From the NCBI RefSeq assembly GCF_014863545.1, contig NZ_CP062260.1, positions 2,666,001 through 2,730,000 on the forward strand: a stretch of 64,000 bases of DNA. Reading direction: 5' to 3'. Below the pieces are notes generated by a model, which ran no database searches, was not told the origin of the DNA, and was given only the letters and a program-made list of their open reading frames with translations. Source of the stretch: Paenibacillus sp. JNUCC32. GTDB taxonomy: Bacteria > Bacillota > Bacilli > Paenibacillales > Paenibacillaceae. Positions within the stretch are counted from its first letter, which is position 1; every line of letters begins with the position of its first letter. A program made the translations under genes and the position numbers. Positions 33,583-42,920 of this stretch are shown here, in pieces.

Positions 33583-34260
33583 CTATTTTCTGAAAAATAA
33601 TCTGCCGATCCGATCCGCGAACTCCTGCATGTTCACGCTGGATGGATCAAGACGGTAATATCCGTTCTTCACGGCTTCCAATACCCAGAGCGGCAGCTTC
33701 TTGCCCTCAAGCAGCGGATATACATTGTCGTAAGCCCACATGAGATGCTCCCATCGCTTGTCGTTGCCATCCTGAACATACTCGGATACATCGAGCACTT
33801 TCCCTCTGCCGTCCTGCAGCAGTACATTCTTCAAATGAATGTCCCGCGGGTTCAAGCCCTTGCTACGCACGAAGGAGCGTGCTGCTTCGACATCCTCTAT
33901 GACCTGCCTAGGAACGGGCACACCATAGAGCAAGCAATCGTACAAGGTTAATCCGGATTCATGGCTGATCGCTACATAACGCTCGCCTGTCCCATAAAAT
34001 ACAGGAAAATAAGGACTGCCCATCAGCTCTTGATAGACCTTGATCTCCGCTTCCTTCTTGGGCAGCGCCTCCACAGCATACAATTTATAAGCATATGCCG
34101 GCATAGGTTCATAGACGAATACCGCAGCATCCGTGCCGATTCCGACACAGCGCAGGTCATCCGATTCGCCTTCAATCGTTACCGGGTCGTTGGTGCCATT
34201 CTTGATCACTTCCATGCAAGCCAGCGCGGATTCTGCCTGCTTCCATTGTTCGTTATTCAT
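33583..34260 (-). CDS. Atypical protein kinase, YrzF-like
   Basis: This 225-residue protein is a compact kinase-fold protein. The ATP lysine is in YAYKLYA, the helix-C Glu in KKEAEIKVYQEL, and the catalytic loop is NPRDIHLKNVLL (Asp and Asn kept). The DFG triad is replaced by LDVSEY, so metal binding rests on the same Asp but the Phe-Gly are gone. This matches the Bacillus YrzF/RIO-like group, whose targets are unknown. The ATG at 34260 has GAGGTGG six bases upstream. It converges with glsA and has no close partner gene. Confidence 0.8.
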   Translation of the reverse strand: MNNEQWKQAESALACMEVIKNGTNDPVTIEGESDDLRCVGIGTDAAVFVYEPMPAYAYKLYAVEALPKKEAEIKVYQELMGSPYFPVFYGTGERYVAISHESGLTLYDCLLYGVPVPRQVIEDVEAARSFVRSKGLNPRDIHLKNVLLQDGRGKVLDVSEYVQDGNDKRWEHLMWAYDNVYPLLEGKKLPLWVLEAVKNGYYRLDPSSVNMQEFADRIGRLFFRK

Positions 34261-34364
34261 GGGCCACCTCATTTGGTGATTATGGACTTAAATCAGTATG
34301 ATCGTACCATAATCGAGCCCTAAAAACATCTTTGCCGCCTTGCCGTACCATACGCACAAAAAAT

Positions 34365-34395
34365 TACAAAAAAACCGCGAAAGCATTCGCGGTTT
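34365..34395 (-). terminator. Rho-independent terminator of the chemoreceptor/NRPS transcript
   Basis: AAACCGCGAA (34372-34381) pairs perfectly with 34386-34395 around AGCA and is followed on the minus strand by seven T. Confidence 0.9.
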
Positions 34396-34418
34396 CTTGC
34401 TTGCTAACCTGAATATCG

Positions 34419-37400
34419 TTACTCAGGCTTCACGAAATATCCAATGCCAGCGGCATAATCCATCATCTTTTCAAAAAACGGCTTGTCCGGCACAGCGCAT
34501 TTCACGCCCGTGTTACGGAGGAATTCCGAAGTTTGCGGACAAGTATACCGGTAAACGGAATTCTTCGCCCCGTCGCCTTCAAACTGTGCCATGGCCAGCT
34601 CCAGGCCTTCCTTGTTCTTCGGCTGCTGCGGATCCAATAACCATGCCTCGTATTCCTTCCAGTCCATCAAGGCAATGTCATAACCATAATCTTTAAAATG
34701 CTCCACCATGTCCTCGTAAGGAATGGCAACCGGATTGCAGATATGGAATACTCGGCCGACGGTCTCTTGCTGAAGCAGCAGCGCAGTAATCGCTTCCCCC
34801 GCATAGTTAATCGGCGTAATATCCACTTGCCACTTCACGCTAGGCGCTTTCTTCAACAGCACCATCGCTTTCAGCATGCGATAAAACGCGTTGTTATCTA
34901 TGTTCTTCTGAAATTTTCCGTTCTCGGAGTGACAGGACAAATTGCCGACCCGGTATACCGCTGCCGGAATGCCTCGTTCTTTACCGGCTTTGATGACCAG
35001 CTTCTCGGCTTCCAGCTTGCTGTTCGTATAGACATTCTCGATGGACGACTCCTCGTAGCCCGTTCCGGCAACGATCGCCTCCCATTGGCCGCCCAGCGCC
35101 AGGTCCTCCGGAATGCCAAGCGTAGATATAAAATGGAAGCGGGTATTAGGTTTCTTTTGGGCCAAAGCAAGTAGTCGGTCCGTGCTCTCAACATTAACTC
35201 GGGCAAAATAGTCGGCATCCCCGAAATGCTTCACCTCAGCTCCGCAATGAATGATGGAATCGATGCGCCCTTCAATCAGGGCCAGGTCTTCTGCCCCAAG
35301 CCCCAGAGACTCCTGCTCCAAGTCGCCCTGAATCGCGATCACCCGCTTGTCCATTCGAGACTTTATGTCTTCGCCAAAATATCCCGTCATGACCTGCTCC
35401 AGGCGGATATACGGCTCCATCAGCTTTGACGGCCGAACCAGGCAATATACGGTTGCGGTGGATTGATACAGCAGTTCGTGCAGCAAATGAGATCCCAAAT
35501 ACCCCGTTGCGCCGGTTAGCAAAATATGCTGCTGGGTATACACTTGTTCCGAAGCATGATTGACAGAAAAAGAAATCGGATACTCCGCCAAATCCTGAAT
35601 CGGCAGATCCCGTTCCTCCAATGGATCGACCAGGATATCCTGGCTGCCTAATTCCGAAACTCTCTCCGCTAGTTTCGCTATGGTTGGAAATACAAAGAAA
35701 TCATTGATCTTCAACTGCGGATATCGAGGCTTAAGGAGGACCAGAATCTCCAGGATTTTCAGCGAATAGCCGCCGATATCGAAGAAATCGTCGTGGATGC
35801 CGATTTTTGTTTGTCCCAACGCTTTTTCCCAGGCTGCGGCGATATCCCACTGGGTATCGTTAACCGGGGCTGCATATGGGGAGTTATCCTCTTCCGCCTC
35901 CATCGACAGGTCGTATATAGCCAGCTTCTTGCGGTCTATTTTACCCGTCGGGGACAACGGCATTTCTTCCACGAAACCGATGTATTTAGGTACCATGTAA
36001 CTCGGCACTTTCCGGCTTAAGAATTGTACCAATTCCTTGGCGGGGACGGCCTGTCCATCATGTGAAGTGTAAAATGCCGCCAGCATTTTGCTTCCGTCCT
36101 CATCCGTTCTCGGAATGACTGCGATATCCTTCACGCATTCATGCTTTGCCAGATTGTCCTCGATCTCCCCGATCTCAATCCGGAAGCCTCTGATTTTCAC
36201 CTGTGAATCTTTTCTTCCCCGGTATTCCACCTGCCCGTTCGGCAGCAGCCGCACCAAGTCGCCCGAACGGTAGTACTGTTTGCCTGATTCGGGCGTTATC
36301 GGATCCGGAATGAAGGCTTCCTTGGTCTTCTCGGGCTGATTCAAATATCCCTTGGCTACGCCTACCGAGCAGATGAGCAATTCCCCCGTTACGCAAGTCG
36401 GACATAATTCATCATGTTCGTTTACGATATACAATTCATAGTTGGCAAAAGGCGTACCGATATACACGGTGGCCAGATCCTCCGAAATCGGATAATCCAC
36501 GACATGCCCTGTTGCCACGACGGTCGTTTCGGTAGGGCCGTAAAGGTTCACGATTGGAATCGGAAGCTTCTTCCGGAACATGCGAACGGTTTCTCCCGCC
36601 AAAGCTTCCCCGCCGACCACGATCGTTTTGATGTTACGGTATTTGTGTGTGTCCTCCATCGGCAAATACGCTGCCAATTGATTGAAGAACACCGTAGGCA
36701 ATATCGCGACGCGCGTTGCGTTGGTGTCTGCCACCGCTTCCGTAAAGGCATCTATGGAGAAGCGCTGCTCATCCGATAGGAGATGCAGACGCGAGCCGCA
36801 AGCCAGTGAGCCGAATATATCGTAAACGGAAGCATCGAAGCTGAATGTGGAATATTGAAGAATAATATCCCGTTCGCTCATCTGCAAATTCTCCCGATTG
36901 GCGAGTGCCAGATTCACGACGCCTTGATGGGCGATCAATGCGCCCTTCGGTTTGCCTGTAGAACCGGACGTATAAATGATGTAGGCCAGATCATCGCCCG
37001 TCACGCCCACGCCGCAAGCTTCTGCCGGATAAGAATCGACATGGTCATCGAGACAGTAATATTCCGGTTTGGTTTGGACTTGGGCCAATAGTCCATTCAG
37101 TTTCGCCGTGAAATCCGGATGCGTCAGAATGATGTTTGATGCCGTATCCCCGATAATATAGGCATTTCGTTCATCCGGATGGGAAGGATCCAGCGGGATA
37201 TAGGCTCCCCCGGCTTTGAGGACGCCGAGCATGCTGATAATCGTATCGAGGCTTCTCTTCATAAATATCGAGACGAACTGGCCTTTGCTCAGCCCCTTGG
37301 CTATGAGCATATGGGAAATTTGGTTCGACTGCCTGTCAAGCTGTTCGTACGTGATCTGCTCCTGGCCGGAAGATAATGCAATTCGCTTCGGATATTTCTC

Positions 37401-38159
37401 CACAACCGCAGCGAACATTGCCACGAGCGTCGGATCTTCCGGAAGCTCCATCTTCGTGTCGTTGAGGATTGCATAGGCATTCCGGTCCTCTTCCGTCAGC
37501 ATAGGCAGACGGCTAACCGGCATCTCCTGATGTTCAAGAGCGGCTGCCGCAAGCAGCTCGAAATGCCTGCTGAATTTTTCAATCGTTTCTTCTTTGAACA
37601 ATGGCTGGGCATAGGAAACATAAAGTGTCCATTGATCCCTTTCCTCCTCCTGAACCACCCAGTTTAGCCCGCTTTCACCGTAGGCATAGCCGTTGCCGTT
37701 CCGGCCGTAAATCGTCCGCAGATGGAGCGACTGACCGATAAAACCTTCGATGTCAGAAAGGGAAAGGATGCTTGCTTCAATCTGCTCCATCTTGGCCGAA
37801 ATTTGCTCATACAAACGAGCAAATGAATCATTTTCGCTTATGCTCACTCTTAGCGGAAGCAAATTGCCCTTCTCATTGTTCACGCCGATCAGCAAATCCG
37901 AATCGTGCGTCATGCGGTACAGAAACACCGCATAGCTTGTCAGCATCCATGACTTGATGTTATACGCGTCGCGGAACCGCTGGATTTTACCGGTTTCGAT
38001 ACGAAGGGGAATCGCCATGCGATCGAAATCTTGATGCTGAAGATGCGCTGGACCATCGGTGTACAGATAGAATCCCGGTAAAGGTAGCTGCAGTTCATTC
38101 AACCAATATTCTTTGCCTTGTTCGATCATCAACGTAGTATTCAAAGGTTTCAGCTCCAT
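34419..38159 (-). CDS. Single-module non-ribosomal peptide synthetase: partial condensation - adenylation - thiolation - thioester reductase
   Basis: The 1246-residue chain starts with about 210 residues like the C-terminal half of a condensation domain; the HHxxxDG centre is absent, so it cannot condense by itself. The adenylation domain follows (about 225-750) with IIYTSGSTGKPKG (394), NLYGPTETT (538), YRSGDLV (630), KIRGFRIEIGEIE (655) and PTGKIDRKKL (737). The carrier domain has GGYSLKI with Ser799 for phosphopantetheine. The reductase domain (about 875-1246) shows GATGYLG (883) and YTNSK (Tyr1044, Lys1048). My hand-read specificity code is D-A-Y-V-V-G-L-V-V-K, hinting at an aliphatic or otherwise hydrophobic amino acid. 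The expected product is an amino aldehyde or alcohol, or a pyrazine after dimerisation. It starts 31 bases after the chemoreceptor gene; its ribosome binding site is weak. Confidence 0.9.
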   Translation of the reverse strand: MELKPLNTTLMIEQGKEYWLNELQLPLPGFYLYTDGPAHLQHQDFDRMAIPLRIETGKIQRFRDAYNIKSWMLTSYAVFLYRMTHDSDLLIGVNNEKGNLLPLRVSISENDSFARLYEQISAKMEQIEASILSLSDIEGFIGQSLHLRTIYGRNGNGYAYGESGLNWVVQEEERDQWTLYVSYAQPLFKEETIEKFSRHFELLAAAALEHQEMPVSRLPMLTEEDRNAYAILNDTKMELPEDPTLVAMFAAVVEKYPKRIALSSGQEQITYEQLDRQSNQISHMLIAKGLSKGQFVSIFMKRSLDTIISMLGVLKAGGAYIPLDPSHPDERNAYIIGDTASNIILTHPDFTAKLNGLLAQVQTKPEYYCLDDHVDSYPAEACGVGVTGDDLAYIIYTSGSTGKPKGALIAHQGVVNLALANRENLQMSERDIILQYSTFSFDASVYDIFGSLACGSRLHLLSDEQRFSIDAFTEAVADTNATRVAILPTVFFNQLAAYLPMEDTHKYRNIKTIVVGGEALAGETVRMFRKKLPIPIVNLYGPTETTVVATGHVVDYPISEDLATVYIGTPFANYELYIVNEHDELCPTCVTGELLICSVGVAKGYLNQPEKTKEAFIPDPITPESGKQYYRSGDLVRLLPNGQVEYRGRKDSQVKIRGFRIEIGEIEDNLAKHECVKDIAVIPRTDEDGSKMLAAFYTSHDGQAVPAKELVQFLSRKVPSYMVPKYIGFVEEMPLSPTGKIDRKKLAIYDLSMEAEEDNSPYAAPVNDTQWDIAAAWEKALGQTKIGIHDDFFDIGGYSLKILEILVLLKPRYPQLKINDFFVFPTIAKLAERVSELGSQDILVDPLEERDLPIQDLAEYPISFSVNHASEQVYTQQHILLTGATGYLGSHLLHELLYQSTATVYCLVRPSKLMEPYIRLEQVMTGYFGEDIKSRMDKRVIAIQGDLEQESLGLGAEDLALIEGRIDSIIHCGAEVKHFGDADYFARVNVESTDRLLALAQKKPNTRFHFISTLGIPEDLALGGQWEAIVAGTGYEESSIENVYTNSKLEAEKLVIKAGKERGIPAAVYRVGNLSCHSENGKFQKNIDNNAFYRMLKAMVLLKKAPSVKWQVDITPINYAGEAITALLLQQETVGRVFHICNPVAIPYEDMVEHFKDYGYDIALMDWKEYEAWLLDPQQPKNKEGLELAMAQFEGDGAKNSVYRYTCPQTSEFLRNTGVKCAVPDKPFFEKMMDYAAGIGYFVKPE

Positions 38160-38190
38160 CTTTTTCTATGCTTTTTCTATTCCGGCGTCA

Positions 38191-39963
38191 TTACACTCGC
38201 AGTCTGTTTACGAGAGCCTCCAGTTCGGCGGACACCTGATTGATCTGCTCGGCAGACTCGAAGATTTTGGCGAAGGAAGCCTGCTGCTCCTGGGCGCTGA
38301 TCCGGATCTCGCCCGACACGGTCGAGTTCTTCTCTGCGAGCTCAGCCAGTTGTTTGATCGCAGCGGTGATCTGTTCGGTCTCGGCCACCATCTGCTGGGT
38401 TGCTGCAGACACCTCTTGAATTTGGCTGGTTACCGTATCCGTGGCCACCAGCATGCCTTTGAACAGCTCGCCGGTTTCTTTGACAACTTCCATTCCCTTG
38501 GCGACGTTGTGTTCGCCTTCGCTGATGGCTTCTACCGCGGATGCCGTCTCCTCTTGGATGTAACGAACCAATTCAATGATTTGGTCTGCCGATTTTCTCG
38601 ATTCCTCCGAGAGCTTCTTCACTTCGCTGGCAACGACGGCAAAACCTCGGCCCTCTTCGCCCGCTCTGGCCGCCTCGATTCCTGCATTGAGCGATAACAA
38701 ATTCGTCTGAGAAGCGATCTCGGTAATAACCTGTACGATCTGTCCGATCTCATGGGAGCGGTTCTGCAGCTTTTCGATGATATGCACCGAATTTTTGACC
38801 GAATGATCAATCGAATTCATCTGCTCGATCACCTGTTCCACATTGTGGTTCCCTCGTTCCGACTGCGCCTTCATCTGGATGGATATTTCGGATAAATCCG
38901 ATGTATTGCCGGCAATCGTCGATACGCCGGATGAGATCTCCTCAAGCGACACCACGCTTTCCGTTATGGAAGTGCTCTGGACAGCGACCCGATCGGACAT
39001 TTCCTCCATGTTCTTGGTAATCGCCGAAGAATTGTTATTGTTGATTTCCACGGCCGAGAAGAGGAACTTGGACTGCTCAGCGGATTGCTCCGACACCGAT
39101 TTGATCGTGGTAACAAGCTCATTGATATGATTCACCGTCGTATTGAACTTGGCATTGACCTGCCCGAGTTCATCGTCGCCTGCTTTTAACTGAACCGTGA
39201 AATCGCCTTTGCTCAGCTTGTCCAGCGCTCCCATTAAAGCTTGAATCGGGGCGAATGTGCGTCTAATCGTGAAGTACTGCAGGGCCAATACGATCAGCAG
39301 GGTGATCAACAGCGCAAAAAGCGTGTTGGTGAGCAGTTCCTGCTTCCCTGAGGCGATCAAGCTGGCATCCACGTCGATGCCCATGTAAGCGAAAATTTCT
39401 CCGTTCGAATTCTGGAAAGGATGCAGCACGGTGATCCACGTCCCGTAATTGTCTGTATACGCTTTGGTATAAACGATTTTTTTCGTTTTCATCATTTCAC
39501 GGACCGCGTCGGCATGAATTTTCGGCTGTTCATATAGGTCGCCCAGATTCAAATTCTCTTCGGCAAACATGTCGAGCACCGCCGTAGGCATAGCGATAAT
39601 CGAGGTCTTGTTGCCGTCCTCCAGCTCAGGTCCAAAAATATATCCTTGCGCGATGTTAGGATACGTAGCGGACAGCTCATCAAACGTGCCGGTTAGCTTC
39701 TTCTGGATGTCCGAATTCCGGTCGGTGGAGCCTTTAACCGCTTCAGCATCTTGAACGGATACGGACTTGACCAAAGTATCCATGATTTTCCCCGAATCGG
39801 ATTGCAGCTGCTTGGTCAGCACGTTGTCCTGGATATAAAAGCTTGCACCAATGACGATGGCGCCCGTGATCATGATATAGAGACTTGTCCATATCATGTT
39901 TCTTGTAACAATGCTAAGATTTTTGAAACGCATACCTTTAGAGAACGTTTTTGTCTTACTCAC
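38191..39963 (-). CDS. Methyl-accepting chemotaxis protein
   Basis: This 590-residue receptor has two membrane segments (about 25-45 and 213-233), an extracellular Cache-type sensor domain (about 46-210, with a late [13 protein letters not shown] strand and [14 protein letters not shown]), a HAMP linker ([22 protein letters not shown]; about 236-290) and a long coiled-coil signalling domain. The hairpin tip reads [31 protein letters not shown], here given in two parts, the conserved region that contacts CheA and CheW. Small metabolites such as amino or organic acids are common ligands of such receptors. It lies directly upstream of the NRPS gene on the same strand with no terminator between them. 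Confidence 0.93.
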   Translation of the reverse strand: MSKTKTFSKGMRFKNLSIVTRNMIWTSLYIMITGAIVIGASFYIQDNVLTKQLQSDSGKIMDTLVKSVSVQDAEAVKGSTDRNSDIQKKLTGTFDELSATYPNIAQGYIFGPELEDGNKTSIIAMPTAVLDMFAEENLNLGDLYEQPKIHADAVREMMKTKKIVYTKAYTDNYGTWITVLHPFQNSNGEIFAYMGIDVDASLIASGKQELLTNTLFALLITLLIVLALQYFTIRRTFAPIQALMGALDKLSKGDFTVQLKAGDDELGQVNAKFNTTVNHINELVTTIKSVSEQSAEQSKFLFSAVEINNNNSSAITKNMEEMSDRVAVQSTSITESVVSLEEISSGVSTIAGNTSDLSEISIQMKAQSERGNHNVEQVIEQMNSIDHSVKNSVHIIEKLQNRSHEIGQIVQVITEIASQTNLLSLNAGIEAARAGEEGRGFAVVASEVKKLSEESRKSADQIIELVRYIQEETASAVEAISEGEHNVAKGMEVVKETGELFKGMLVATDTVTSQIQEVSAATQQMVAETEQITAAIKQLAELAEKNSTVSGEIRISAQEQQASFAKIFESAEQINQVSAELEALVNRLRV

Positions 39964-40381
39964 TCGGTGTCTCTCCTTTGATAACTCATATGTATTTTCA
40001 TATATAACAGGGATCCCTTTTAACTCACTTTTCGCATCACCTACTTTCCTGGATACAATGAAAATTTCAGGAATTTTTCGTTAATACATGGCCGTTTTCA
40101 AAATTATTCAGATGTAAAGAAGCGCATTTCTTCCTCCGTTATGATTCTGGTAAAGGGGTGTTTCTCGAAAACGTCTTGTTATGCGAAACGGGGGAACAAC
40201 GATGCATTTGCTCTACATGGTTCCATAAACCTCACATCTTTTGTACTATTAATAGATCGGCTATTCCATGTCGATTTTTAATACTTTAGTAACATTCGAG
40301 TGCAAATAAGTCCCGGTTTCCGACAATTATTCGAACTTTCATCCGTAGGGATTGCGTGAAGCAGCATCACAAAACAAACGC
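39964..40381. other. Intergenic region without a supported gene
   Basis: About 420 bases upstream of the chemoreceptor gene. It should hold that gene's promoter, and its far end abuts the terminator of the ytxJ transcript. I found no reading frame with a ribosome binding site and no recognisable riboswitch. Confidence 0.5.
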
Positions 40382-40426
40382 AAAAAGGCGAAATTCCGGT
40401 AAGTCAGAGGACTTTGGAATATCGCC
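40382..40426 (-). terminator. Rho-independent terminator of the ytxJ transcript
   Basis: GGCGA-x-ATTCC (40387-40397) pairs with 40416-40426 with one internal mismatch, an inner AAGT/ACTT stem, and five T follow on the minus strand. It lies beyond the thioredoxin-like remnant, so that remnant is inside the transcript. Confidence 0.7.
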
Positions 40427-40454
40427 TAATGCATTCATTGCATGAAAAAGAGGC

Positions 40455-40600
40455 CTAGTTAACGAAATTCATGATTTGATTTAATTTTCGCTCTAACTCC
40501 CCGAACTGTACGAATCGATCTTCCCTCACAAGCTCTTTGCCCTCTACGAATAGGAGGAGCGCATGAACACCTTGCTTTCCGTCGACATGCAGGCTGTTGT
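40455..40600 (-). pseudogene. Remnant of a thioredoxin-like gene (C-terminal part only)
   Basis: Just past the ytxJ stop, in another frame, about 47 codons read as the end of a thioredoxin fold: GVHALLLFVEGKELVRED (strand pair with the usual LLLFxxGK) and FGELERKLNQIMNF (last helix), closed by TAG at 40455-40457. The frame has no ATG, GTG or TTG upstream within its open stretch and the CxxC half is missing, so it is not an intact gene. It may be a relic of a second thioredoxin-like gene partly replaced by ytxJ sequence. Confidence 0.5.
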
Positions 40601-40939
40601 TCAGTCCAGAACGGCTGTGATGTGCTCCGTTGTTACCGCCCAGTGGGAAGCCGTCCAGTACTTCGCTTGGTCCTTGACGTAGATGATTTGCGGCGATTCA
40701 TGCTTCACGTTCAAATCCTCGGCGATTTTATTGGAAACCGGACGGGATTCGATGACTTTGACCAAGGTGTAATCCACATCGCCGTTTGGCGTCTTTTTCA
40801 AATAAGATTCAAACTCTGCCAAAGCGTTGGCGCTAACCGGGCATGTCGTGCTGTGCTTCAAAATGACTTGACCGCGTTCGGAGGATTTTTTCAGAATGTG
40901 GTCCCATTCTTCCAGTGTCGTGATTTCATTCCATAACAT
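40601..40939 (-). CDS. ytxJ: Monothiol bacilliredoxin-like protein (YtxJ/BrxC)
   Basis: This 112-residue thioredoxin-fold protein has a single active-site cysteine in LKHSTTCPVSANALAEFESY (about Cys34) and the family mark ESPQIIYVKDQAKYWTASHWAVT. YtxJ proteins (BrxC) remove bacillithiol from proteins under oxidative stress; the TCPVS form fits that group. The frame is open further upstream but AAGGGGAG lies before the ATG at 40939, which gives the family's normal length. The downstream transcript contains a thioredoxin-like remnant and then a terminator. Confidence 0.88.
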   Translation of the reverse strand: MLWNEITTLEEWDHILKKSSERGQVILKHSTTCPVSANALAEFESYLKKTPNGDVDYTLVKVIESRPVSNKIAEDLNVKHESPQIIYVKDQAKYWTASHWAVTTEHITAVLD

Positions 40940-41063
40940 ATGATTCTCTCCCCTTAGATGTGATATATCGCATTGCATTCATTATACAACCAATAGCTAT
41001 TATACACATAGATTCCGCTATTTTTCATATGAAGGTTCAATTGAGCCTGAGTCTATGCTGGTA

Positions 41064-42683
41064 TTACTCCTCATCCGACACCCGAATCGTGTTCCGACCG
41101 GAGCGTTTGGCTTCGTATAGCGCGCAATCCGCCTGCTTCAATACCTTCTTTAATTCAGTATCCCACCAAGCTTCTTCTGCTTCCGCATCGACTGTGCCGT
41201 TATGGGAGCTTGTCTTTACCGCAGCAACGCCGAAGCTGGCTGTAATCATCAGCGGTCCTTGCGGCGTAGTCATCGGCTGCGTTAGCAGCTTGGCACGGAT
41301 CCGCTCCGCAGCGGCAGTTGCCTCCGAAGTCGAGAGACCGGGCATGGCAACGGCAAACTCTTCGCCGCCATAACGGGCGAACAGGTCCTCAGCCCGCAGA
41401 GTCTTCCGCGTTAATTCGACGATGTGCTGCAGGGCTTGGTCGCCAATATCGTGTCCGTAAACATCGTTGATTCGTTTGAAATGGTCGATATCGAACAGCA
41501 GGAAAACGAGCGGCTCACGATTCCGAACCGCCTGATTCAGAAGGGCGTAACTGAGTTTCATAAAGTGCGAGCGGTTATAGATTCGGGTCAAACCATCGTA
41601 GTAGGCCATCTGTCGCAGCTCCTCCTGAAGACGCGCCTTATCGGTCACGTCGATCAGGACGATTAATCGTCCGGCCTCTCGTCCTCTCTGGTTGCGAACG
41701 GTAGAAGACCTGATCTGATAATGAAGCGAATGGTTACCTAATTGCCAGCGAATCTCTTCAATGTCCGCTTCCCCCGTATCCGGACCTTCCCGTTCCCCCA
41801 TACCGAAAATGGGCTCTGCGGTGTGAAGCTGCCACATCTCATGTAACGGTTCTCCAATGGCCGAAGGGCTCAGCTCCGGCATCATGGCTGCCGCAGCCGG
41901 ATTGAAGTCAACCAAACGGTTGTCCAGATCCAATACGAGGACGCCCTCCCGCATGCTCGTAAAGAGATTGTCCCTTGCAATCGGCGCAACATGAAACAAA
42001 CCCTTGGATGTCAGCGCCCAGAGATAAAGGGCCGAGGTCAACGTCATGATGACGGGGATCGGGTCCATTCCATCGGGCGTGAGTCCGCCAAGATAGAGAA
42101 AATCGCCGATAAGGGGCAGGACAAGACCCATCAGCATCGTGCCTAGCTGAAAGCGGTAGGATGGCATCTTGCGCCAGCTTCGAAGCAGCAGTACGACCCC
42201 GCCTATCAAGCAGGCGAAAGTGTAGGCGCCTTGAATGATATACCAGGGTCCGGCCACGATATCCACCTTCAAAGCGGAAACGTCCGGCCGTAATAGGATA
42301 TCCCGATAATATAGATGATGTCGTTCGTTGGTCATAACAAGCAGCAGGGTTACGACCGGTATGATAAACATTGAAATCAGCAGGCCGGGTCTCAAATATC
42401 GTTCCATGCCCAAATAAGTCAGAATGATCAATAAATTAAGGGGCGGTAAGAACGGCATCCCTAGATATTCAAACTTGATCCAGAACTGAATCTCTTGAAG
42501 CGAACGGCTGGACAATTCGAGTGCAGCACCGAATGTATAAATCGCGGCCAGCATGCTGAAGATGAAGAAGGTTTTTACCGTTGCAAGCCTAGAGCGTCCT
42601 GTCAGCACGTAAAGACCCATGATAATGTTCAATACGCCTGCCGTGACGATCAGCGTAATAACAGCGGAGTAAGGTGTTCCCAT
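41064..42683 (-). CDS. Membrane-bound diguanylate cyclase with 7-TM sensor and PAS domain
   Basis: This 539-residue protein should make cyclic di-GMP from two GTP. The first about 230 residues hold seven or eight membrane segments of the histidine-kinase 7TM (N-terminal sensor) type. A PAS domain follows (about 243-360: MREGVLVLDLDNRLVDFNPAA...). The GGDEF domain (about 375-535) has the LTRIYNRSHFM entry, FDIDHFKRINDVYGHDIGD and the active-site loop RYGGEEFAV, with both metal-binding acids kept. No RxxD inhibitory site is evident five residues before GGEEF (RAEDLFARYGGEEF contains RAED, which could act as the I-site). It is flanked by non-coding gaps and is probably expressed alone. Confidence 0.92.
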   Translation of the reverse strand: MGTPYSAVITLIVTAGVLNIIMGLYVLTGRSRLATVKTFFIFSMLAAIYTFGAALELSSRSLQEIQFWIKFEYLGMPFLPPLNLLIILTYLGMERYLRPGLLISMFIIPVVTLLLVMTNERHHLYYRDILLRPDVSALKVDIVAGPWYIIQGAYTFACLIGGVVLLLRSWRKMPSYRFQLGTMLMGLVLPLIGDFLYLGGLTPDGMDPIPVIMTLTSALYLWALTSKGLFHVAPIARDNLFTSMREGVLVLDLDNRLVDFNPAAAAMMPELSPSAIGEPLHEMWQLHTAEPIFGMGEREGPDTGEADIEEIRWQLGNHSLHYQIRSSTVRNQRGREAGRLIVLIDVTDKARLQEELRQMAYYDGLTRIYNRSHFMKLSYALLNQAVRNREPLVFLLFDIDHFKRINDVYGHDIGDQALQHIVELTRKTLRAEDLFARYGGEEFAVAMPGLSTSEATAAAERIRAKLLTQPMTTPQGPLMITASFGVAAVKTSSHNGTVDAEAEEAWWDTELKKVLKQADCALYEAKRSGRNTIRVSDEE

Positions 42684-42882
42684 TATGTAGGCTCCAAATC
42701 TGCGTGTGGTGAATCGGCCATGATCACCGATCGAATCTTATTCCGATCGTACCATAGTACACCTATCGGAACAATGTTCCATCTGTTGGAAGCTTGATAC
42801 CTACTGTTGCAAACGATGCGCTCTCTTGAAAGGTACAGCTGACTTCGCTCCTCTTGCCCGACGCTCCTCCATGCGGGTGAAT

Positions 42883-42920
42883 AGCAAAAAGGAACCGCAG
42901 GTTCGCGGTTCCTTTTTGCT
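42883..42920 (-). terminator. Rho-independent terminator of the methyltransferase gene
   Basis: A perfect 16-bp palindrome (42883-42898 with 42905-42920) around AGGTTC. The stop codon of the methyltransferase gene lies in the stem's last bases. Confidence 0.85.
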
